A DNA stretch of 10,978 nucleotides from Candidatus Woesearchaeota archaeon (lineage in GTDB: Archaea; Nanobdellota; Nanobdellia; Woesearchaeales; PXDW01). Positions within the stretch are counted from its first letter, which is position 1. Each line of letters begins with the position of its first letter. Location of the stretch: contig PXDW01000020.1 of assembly GCA_003564925.1 (NCBI GenBank), forward strand, positions 1 to 10,978, in the 5' to 3' direction. Positions 7,359 to 10,978 of this stretch are shown here, one piece after another. The position numbers were made by a program, and so were the translations under genes. The notes beneath the pieces were generated by a model that was not told the DNA's origin, ran no database searches, and saw nothing but the letters and a program-made list of their open reading frames with translations.

Positions 7359-7748
7359 ATGAAAAAAAAAGATAAGACGGAAAAAGAAAAAATTACAAAA
7401 AATTATTTATCAACAAAAAACATGCTGATATTTTGGTGTGTTGTGATTGTAATTGGATGGATTTTTGGTGGGAATAACCTGGCTCTTGGATTATTTGTTG
7501 CAGCAATCATGAGTTTCGCATTAGTTTATTTCTCGCTTAATTCATCATGGGAAGGGACAGTAGAGAAGATAAGGTCTGAAAATGTTTATGATGATCCTCA
7601 GGCCGATAACCATAACTTCAAGGTTGTAGATTATGCTTATGTAAGGCTTTCCAATGGAAGATTGAAAAAAATGCACCTCTATCCTGACTGGAAAGTTGGC
7701 GATAAGCTAAGAAAAGAAAAAGGGAAATTTGGACCTGAAAAAATTTGA
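7359..7748 (+). CDS. Small membrane protein with two helices and a C-terminal soluble domain, function unknown
   Basis: The 129-residue protein begins with a strongly basic stretch (KKKDKTEKEKITK). Two hydrophobic helices follow at about 22-38 and 41-60. The C-terminal domain of about 65 residues has a beta-rich look: WEGTVEKIRSENVYDD, then YAYVRLSNGRLKKM, then a WKVGDKLRKEKGKFGPEK end. That pattern (EGTV, a strand with a Gly turn, then VGDxxxKxKG) resembles small SH3/OB-like domains found on the cytosolic side of short membrane proteins. I do not recognise a named family with confidence. The basic head suggests that both termini are cytosolic. A start at 7347 would add four residues. Confidence 0.75.
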   Translation: MKKKDKTEKEKITKNYLSTKNMLIFWCVVIVIGWIFGGNNLALGLFVAAIMSFALVYFSLNSSWEGTVEKIRSENVYDDPQADNHNFKVVDYAYVRLSNGRLKKMHLYPDWKVGDKLRKEKGKFGPEKI

Positions 7749-7772
7749 TTTTTAGTAATTTTTTTATTTTTT
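7749..7772 (+). terminator. T-rich terminator in the convergent gap
   Basis: Directly after the stop codon the plus strand is almost entirely T (runs of 5, 7 and 6). This 24-base gap separates two convergent genes and fits archaeal T-tract termination for the left gene. Confidence 0.5.
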
Positions 7773-8297
7773 CTAATTATTTTTATGGTGTTTTTGATAA
7801 CTATTAATGTGCGCTGCCCGGCTTGATATATAAGCTTCATGCCTCATCCTATCATGAATCATATCTTTGACCAAACCAGGATTTTTTATCCCATAAAAAA
7901 CAATCTCTATATCTTTTGTTCCTGAAGTAGATATATGGAGTGAGCCTGTTTTTAATATTCTCTCAATTATGTTCTGACTGAAATAGATATACTGTATTCT
8001 GTTGTATAAAGCGCTTGACCTTTTTTTGGACAAAAGCTTAAACTCATATATCACACCATTTTTGGCTATTATATACTTATGTGCTCTTCTAAATAACTCA
8101 GCAATTAATAAATAAATGATTGCAACAATGAAAGCAATAAAAAACCACATAATTTCTGAAAAAACAATTAAGAACACAGAAATGGCAAAGATTATTAGGA
8201 TCATGATATAATGCCGAAGGCATATTATAGGATGGGGCTTGTAAGTCTGCTCCTCGAAGCTATTATCCATTATTTTATTATGCTGAGCTTTTCTCAT
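7773..8297 (-). CDS. Membrane protein with bacterial PH domain (bPH2/YdbS-like)
   Basis: The 174-residue protein has two adjacent membrane helices at about 29-46 and 48-68. A PH-like domain follows, of the type found in YdbS/YdbT-like proteins (Pfam bPH_2). The matching pattern is a first strand YIIAKNGVIYEFKLLSKKRSSALYN, then RIQYIYFSQNIIERILKTGSLHISTSGTKDIEIVFYGIKNPGLVKDMI, which parallels the family's I..DI..V.V.QG...R.FG.G.I.I.TAG and I..PE.V...I. The tail is His/Asn-rich (INSYQKHHKNN). The role of these domains is poorly known. The start at 8297 is supported by a TATA box about 28 bases upstream; an internal ATG at 8270 is less likely. Confidence 0.82.
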   Translation of the reverse strand: MRKAQHNKIMDNSFEEQTYKPHPIICLRHYIMILIIFAISVFLIVFSEIMWFFIAFIVAIIYLLIAELFRRAHKYIIAKNGVIYEFKLLSKKRSSALYNRIQYIYFSQNIIERILKTGSLHISTSGTKDIEIVFYGIKNPGLVKDMIHDRMRHEAYISSRAAHINSYQKHHKNN

Positions 8298-8318
8298 ATA
8301 ATAAAAATTGATTCTCTT

Positions 8319-8328
8319 GTTTATATTT
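8319..8328 (-). promoter_or_regulatory. TATA box of the PH-domain gene
   Basis: The minus strand reads AAATATAAAC, centred about 27 bases from the ATG at 8297. It lies just past the T-rich termination stretch of the upstream gene. Confidence 0.45.
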
Positions 8329-8346
8329 CTTTTTATTTTTTATTAT

Positions 8347-8371
8347 AGGAAAAAGTAAAAAATAAAATATT
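8347..8371 (-). terminator. T-rich terminator of the 66-residue membrane protein gene
   Basis: On the minus strand this stretch is TATTTTATTTTTTAC followed by TTTTTCC, starting about 20 bases past the stop codon at 8392. No strong hairpin is present. Confidence 0.4.
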
Positions 8372-8391
8372 AACTAGCTGCTTAGTAGGAA

Positions 8392-8592
8392 TTATTTTTT
8401 GAAAATTTTAAGCATGGGTCTTATTCCTGCCAAAACAAATATAATAAAGTACCAATACCAGGCAAGGCTAAGCAAAGGCTCCCAAAGCTTGGCAACAAAA
8501 AGTGTAAATCCAAAAACGCTTAGTTTTATTAATTGAATATCAGCACAATTTAATTTTTTTATCTTAGAATCTAAAAAATTCTTAAAGTCCAT
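8392..8592 (-). CDS. Small two-helix membrane protein, function unknown
   Basis: The 66-residue protein starts with a short amphipathic, Lys-rich segment (MDFKNFLDSKIKKLNCADI). Two hydrophobic helices follow at about 21-37 and 41-58, separated by the short linker LWEPLLSLAWYWY, and the protein ends in a basic tail (MLKIFKK). I treat it as real because it has the strongest Shine-Dalgarno site in the window, a plausible promoter and terminator, and residue use typical of a membrane protein. I recall similar short proteins from DPANN genomes but cannot name a family. It lies divergent to a membrane-anchored solute-binding-like protein and upstream, on the same strand, of the PH-domain gene. Confidence 0.72.
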   Translation of the reverse strand: MDFKNFLDSKIKKLNCADIQLIKLSVFGFTLFVAKLWEPLLSLAWYWYFIIFVLAGIRPMLKIFKK

Positions 8593-8596
8593 AATT

Positions 8597-8603
8597 TCAC
8601 CTC
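8597..8603 (-). promoter_or_regulatory. Strong Shine-Dalgarno site of the 66-residue protein
   Basis: GAGGTGA on the minus strand lies four bases before the ATG at 8592, an almost full match to the archaeal ribosome-binding consensus. The gene therefore has a leadered mRNA, unlike most neighbours. Confidence 0.7.
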
Positions 8604-8655
8604 TTTATATTTTAGCTATGCTGATTAGGCATTGCTAGTATTATACAGTTTAATC

Positions 8656-8695
8656 AAGTTTATAAAACTTTTTATAATATAACAATATTATAAAA
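8656..8695. promoter_or_regulatory. Two abutting inverted repeats in the divergent intergenic region
   Basis: AAGTTT-ATA-AAACTT spans 8656-8670. TTTTATAATAT (8670-8680) is then a perfect 11-base inverted repeat with 8685-8695 across a four-base AACA spacer. Each arm of the larger repeat is also a TATA-like sequence, one facing each way, and TTTATAAACTT on the minus strand is another candidate for the 66-residue gene. The site could be a regulator-binding palindrome, a symmetric promoter, or chance in very AT-rich DNA. Confidence 0.4.
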
Positions 8696-8708
8696 GCAAG
8701 AAATAAAA

Positions 8709-8728
8709 TTTTTATAAGGATTATAAGG
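8709..8728 (+). promoter_or_regulatory. TATA elements of the solute-binding-like gene
   Basis: Two TATA-like elements, TTTTATAAGG (8709-8718) and TTATAAGG (8721-8728), precede the ATG at 8750. The second is centred about 26 bases upstream and implies a leaderless start; the first would give a leader of about 10 bases. Confidence 0.5.
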
Positions 8729-8749
8729 CATTAATAGGTATTTGCTAAA

Positions 8750-9382
8750 ATGAAAACAATAAATAAAAGATTGACTTATTTTACTTTTGTAGCTTTTTTT
8801 ATAATAGTTGTTTTAGCAATTAGCAATAATCCAAAAGAAATTCAAGAAATAAATAAAACTCTAATACTTGGGTATTGTCCAACAATGAGGTATTTAGCCC
8901 AAAACATAGCTAATAATAATGAGAATATAGAACTAATGCAATTTGGGCTTACTGTCGAAGCCCTTAATGAATTAAACAAAGGGAATGCTGATTTTGTTCT
9001 TGTAGGAAGAATAGCAAAAAGAAATGAGATTGAGGATTCATTTGAGCTAAGGCTTAGGTCGGGACTTACATTAGTAAGCAAAGAAAAGTCTTTTATTTAT
9101 TATGATGCACTTCCTAACATGGAGATACATACTGCAATAGACAAAGAAGCAGTAAAACAATATTTGCTAGAATCTGAAAATATCATATTCTATAATTCAA
9201 CAGAAAATGCAATCAAAAATGGCCTTAATGAAATTGTTCTAATTGACTGGAGTGATTATATTGATGATTTTGAGCTTGTCATACCTGTTGATAGAAACTT
9301 GGACAAGATTGAAAAATTCAGGATCCCTATAATCTACACCTTCAACCAAGAAATAATTGATAAATTAAATTTTGTATATTAG
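8750..9382 (+). CDS. Membrane-anchored periplasmic-binding-protein-like protein
   Basis: The 210-residue protein has one N-terminal hydrophobic segment (about residues 8-24) after a basic start. It acts as a signal anchor or uncleaved signal and lacks a lipobox Cys. The remainder looks like a reduced type-2 solute-binding fold: strand TLILGYCPTM at 37-46, helix to LAQNIANN, strand IELMQFG, then EALNELNKGNADFVLVGRIAKR, the usual pattern of a helix and a strand that reports the bound ligand. A later part, IIFYNSTENAIKNGLNEIVLIDWSDY, could be the second lobe. Full binding proteins are usually 250 residues or more, so it is short. No ABC permease or ATPase is beside it, so transport is not shown; ligand sensing is an alternative. 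The ligand is unknown. Confidence 0.72.
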   Translation: MKTINKRLTYFTFVAFFIIVVLAISNNPKEIQEINKTLILGYCPTMRYLAQNIANNNENIELMQFGLTVEALNELNKGNADFVLVGRIAKRNEIEDSFELRLRSGLTLVSKEKSFIYYDALPNMEIHTAIDKEAVKQYLLESENIIFYNSTENAIKNGLNEIVLIDWSDYIDDFELVIPVDRNLDKIEKFRIPIIYTFNQEIIDKLNFVY

Positions 9383-9391
9383 GTTAAGGGA

Positions 9392-9409
9392 TTTTCTTTA
9401 TTTATTTTA
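9392..9409 (+). terminator. T-rich stretch after the solute-binding-like gene
   Basis: ATTTTCTTTATTTATTTT begins about ten bases past the stop codon, fitting archaeal T-tract termination. Confidence 0.4.
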
Positions 9410-9459
9410 GAAGTTATTAAAATATTCAATCATAAAATTTCTGTAAACTTAGCAAAAGC

Positions 9460-9486
9460 TTTATAAATATTGATAAATATCAATAT
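9460..9486. promoter_or_regulatory. TATA-like element overlapping a perfect palindrome
   Basis: TTTATAAAT at about 9460-9468 follows GCAAAAGC, a TFB-element-like sequence. It overlaps ATATTGAT (9467-9474), which is repeated inverted as ATCAATAT (9479-9486) across a four-base spacer. On the plus strand the palindrome would sit between the TATA box and a start near 9491, the position of a classical operator, but no convincing plus-strand gene follows. On the minus strand it lies 12 bases past the stop of the 67-residue gene and could be a weak terminator hairpin. Confidence 0.35.
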
Positions 9487-9497
9487 GTAATCTATAA

Positions 9498-9701
9498 TTA
9501 TTGATTATGAAAATAAAAAATAAAGAAATTATTTCTGCTTTTTTTGGGCCTTTTTTCATTGCTATATATCAGATCTTTTTTTGAGTCAAAGACCCCTTTA
9601 TGCTGCATCTCTATAGGCCTTTCCTTAGCATTCTTATATGTTGATTTAATTGCTCCGCTTCTAAAGATTCCCAATTTCCTAAGTATTTCTACAAATCCCA
9701 T
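9498..9701 (-). CDS. Small soluble protein of unknown function
   Basis: The 67-residue protein has no membrane segment. It begins GFVEILRKLGIFRSG, an amphipathic helix, followed by IKSTYKNAKERPIEMQHKGVFDSKKDLI and a basic tail (NEKRPKKSRNN) that ends in an aromatic stretch. The frame is open upstream to an ATG at 9740. I chose 9701 because a TATA box lies about 28 bases before it and the added residues would be encoded by the promoter itself. The helix plus the KERPIEMQ and GVFDxxKDL patterns look like conserved protein, not random translation, and I believe similar short archaeal proteins exist, but I know no function. It is divergent from the RuBisCO gene; a functional link is not shown. 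Confidence 0.6.
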   Translation of the reverse strand: MGFVEILRKLGIFRSGAIKSTYKNAKERPIEMQHKGVFDSKKDLIYSNEKRPKKSRNNFFIFYFHNQ

Positions 9702-9723
9702 GAAGATTAATAAATAATCGCAG

Positions 9724-9734
9724 TTTATAAATAT
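9724..9734 (-). promoter_or_regulatory. TATA box of the 67-residue protein gene
   Basis: The minus strand reads ATATTTATAAA, centred about 28 bases upstream of the ATG at 9701. It lies inside the longer open frame, arguing against the start at 9740. Confidence 0.5.
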
Positions 9735-9764
9735 TACCATAAAACCTCATTTTATAATTAAGAA

Positions 9765-9779
9765 CGAAAATTTAATAAA
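9765..9779 (+). promoter_or_regulatory. Promoter of the RuBisCO gene
   Basis: CGAAAA resembles a TFB element and is followed directly by TTTAATAAA. Transcription would begin near 9800, leaving a short leader that still contains the Shine-Dalgarno site at 9806-9810. Confidence 0.45.
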
Positions 9780-9805
9780 TGATTAAATTGACTAGTTATA
9801 AAAAA

Positions 9806-9810
9806 GAGGT
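9806..9810 (+). promoter_or_regulatory. Shine-Dalgarno site of the RuBisCO gene
   Basis: GAGGT touches an ATG at 9811 but stands six bases before a second in-frame ATG at 9817. Normal spacing favours 9817. Confidence 0.55.
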
Positions 9811-9816
9811 ATGAAC

Positions 9817-10978
9817 ATGAATAAAAATAAAAAAACAATTATAAAAAAAACAAAACCCATAAAAAATAATTCTTCGAGAATAAAAAAATTATATGATAGT
9901 TTGAATCACAAACAAAAGGCTTATGTCTGCCTGAATTTAAAAGATCCAAAAAACGGAGAGTATCTTCTTACATTTTCCCATTTAGTGCCTGGAGAAAATC
10001 TTAATATACTACAGGCTGCTGCAGAGGTCGCTGCAGAATCTTCCACTGGAACAAATTTCAAAGTAAAGACAGAAACACCTTTTTCAAGAAAGCTGAATGC
10101 CTTAGTGTATAAAGTTGATCTGCAAAAAAACCTTGTTTGGATAGCTTATCCCTGGAGGATTTTTGACAGGGGCGGAAATGTCCAGAACATATTAACTTTT
10201 ATTGTGGGAAATGGGCTTGGCATGAAAGAGATTTCTGCTTTAAAGATGCTTGATATATGGTTTCCCTCATCCATGCTGGAGCAATATGACGGCCCTTCCT
10301 ATACTTTAGATGATATGAGAAAATACCTTAATGTCTATGAAAGACCGATTCTAGGAACAATCATAAAGCCAAAAATAGGATTGACTGCTGCCGAATATGC
10401 AGAAGTCTGCTATGATTTCTGGTCTGGAGGAGGGGATTTTGTAAAGAATGATGAGCCGCAGGCAAATCAGGATTTTTGTGATTATGAAAAAATGGTCAAG
10501 TTTGTAAAGAAAGCTATGGATAAAGCTGTAAAAGAAACAGGGCATAAAAAAGTGCATTCCTTTAATGTTTCTGCTCCAGATTTTGATGAGATGATAAGAA
10601 GATGCGAGCTTATAAGGAATGTGGGATTTGAAAGCGGAAGCTATGCTTTTTTAATTGATGGTATAACAGCAGGATGGATGGCTGTCCAGACATTAAGAAG
10701 AAGATACCCTGATGTTTTTATCCATTTCCACAGAGCAGGACATGGTGGATTTACAAGACCAGAAAACCCCATAGGTTTTTCTGTTCTTGTCTTGTCTAAA
10801 TTTGCAAGGCTTGCAGGAGCCTCAGGAATACACACAGGAACAGCAGGCGTTGGAAAAATGAAAGGCTCTCCAAAAGAAGATATTACTGCTGCAAAAAATA
10901 TACTTCATCTTGCTGCTAAAGGCCATTTCTTTGAGCAAAGCTGGGCCCAGGTTCCTGAAAACGACAAACAGATAATTC
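9817..10978 (+). CDS. rbcL: Form II/III ribulose-1,5-bisphosphate carboxylase large subunit (cut by window edge)
   Basis: The first 387 residues are present. RuBisCO adds CO2 to ribulose-1,5-bisphosphate to give two 3-phosphoglycerates; in archaea of this kind it usually works in AMP/ribose salvage. The catalytic set is complete so far (spinach numbers in brackets): Glu74 (60) in AAESSTGTN; Asn132 (123); Lys184 (175) and Lys186 (177) in TIIKPKIG; carbamylated Lys210 (201), Asp212 (203) and Glu213 (204) in GGGDFVKNDEPQ; His305 (294), Arg306 and His309 in HFHRAGHGG; His339 (327) and loop-6 Lys347 (334) in IHTGTAGVGKMKG. STGTN and KNDEPQANQ mark form II/III, and the sequence closely follows the Methanococcoides burtonii enzyme as I remember it. 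It carries about 20 extra Lys/Asn-rich residues at the N-terminus. The C-terminal barrel end lies outside the window. Confidence 0.96.
   Translation, partial: MNKNKKTIIKKTKPIKNNSSRIKKLYDSLNHKQKAYVCLNLKDPKNGEYLLTFSHLVPGENLNILQAAAEVAAESSTGTNFKVKTETPFSRKLNALVYKVDLQKNLVWIAYPWRIFDRGGNVQNILTFIVGNGLGMKEISALKMLDIWFPSSMLEQYDGPSYTLDDMRKYLNVYERPILGTIIKPKIGLTAAEYAEVCYDFWSGGGDFVKNDEPQANQDFCDYEKMVKFVKKAMDKAVKETGHKKVHSFNVSAPDFDEMIRRCELIRNVGFESGSYAFLIDGITAGWMAVQTLRRRYPDVFIHFHRAGHGGFTRPENPIGFSVLVLSKFARLAGASGIHTGTAGVGKMKGSPKEDITAAKNILHLAAKGHFFEQSWAQVPENDKQII

Noticed and set aside
8593..8749. Possible tRNA or small structured RNA in the largest divergent gaps
   Set aside because: The region is nearly all A and T, with none of the GC-rich stems or TTCGA-type T-loop expected of a tRNA.
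9702..9740. Longer N-terminus for the 67-residue protein (ATG at 9740)
   Set aside because: The added codons include a TATA box correctly spaced for the ATG at 9701.
10351..10835. Two minus-strand open frames opposite RuBisCO
   Set aside because: They are complements of the most conserved RuBisCO segments (active-site barrel) and have no independent support.
1..10978. CRISPR array, insertion sequence or toxin-antitoxin pair
   Set aside because: No regularly spaced repeats, transposase motifs, terminal repeats or recognisable toxin-antitoxin pair were seen on either strand.

Overview
This is an AT-rich, gene-dense window that reads as archaeal. I favour a DPANN lineage of the Woesearchaeota/Pacearchaeota kind. 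The direct evidence is TATA boxes centred about 25-30 bases upstream of most start codons (leaderless mRNAs), a few GGTGA/GAGGT Shine-Dalgarno sites on other genes, T-rich termination stretches, and a form II/III RuBisCO closely resembling the one I recall from Methanococcoides burtonii. The lineage is an inference from composition, compact layout and gene content.

Layout. At the left edge is the N-terminal third or less of a P-type cation ATPase (minus strand, running off the window). Next comes a minus-strand lipoprotein of the erythromycin-esterase family. It shares a tight divergent promoter with a plus-strand protein-L-isoaspartate methyltransferase that carries an unusual lysine-rich head and a membrane anchor. 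That methyltransferase converges, with overlapping stop codons, on a 745-residue minus-strand membrane protein in which a spermidine-synthase-like Rossmann domain sits between two membrane blocks. To the right are a complete MgtE magnesium channel, an HD-domain phosphohydrolase, a small two-helix membrane protein, a bacterial-PH-domain membrane protein, a 66-residue membrane protein, a membrane-anchored solute-binding-like protein, a 67-residue soluble protein of unknown function, and the first 387 residues of RuBisCO, which runs off the right edge.

The genes look mostly monocistronic: nearly every one has its own TATA element, and neighbours are often divergent or convergent. No single multi-gene system is evident. 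Two themes stand out. One is ion transport (P-type ATPase, MgtE). The other is membrane- or surface-tethered enzymes whose relatives are usually cytosolic (methyltransferase, aminopropyltransferase-like domain, esterase-like lipoprotein). RuBisCO of this form usually serves AMP/ribose salvage, but its usual partners (AMP phosphorylase, ribose-1,5-bisphosphate isomerase) are not in the window.

No intergenic gap exceeds 300 bases. I saw no tRNA, rRNA, CRISPR array or insertion sequence. Several start codons are placed downstream of the longest open frame because promoter or ribosome-binding-site spacing decides them.
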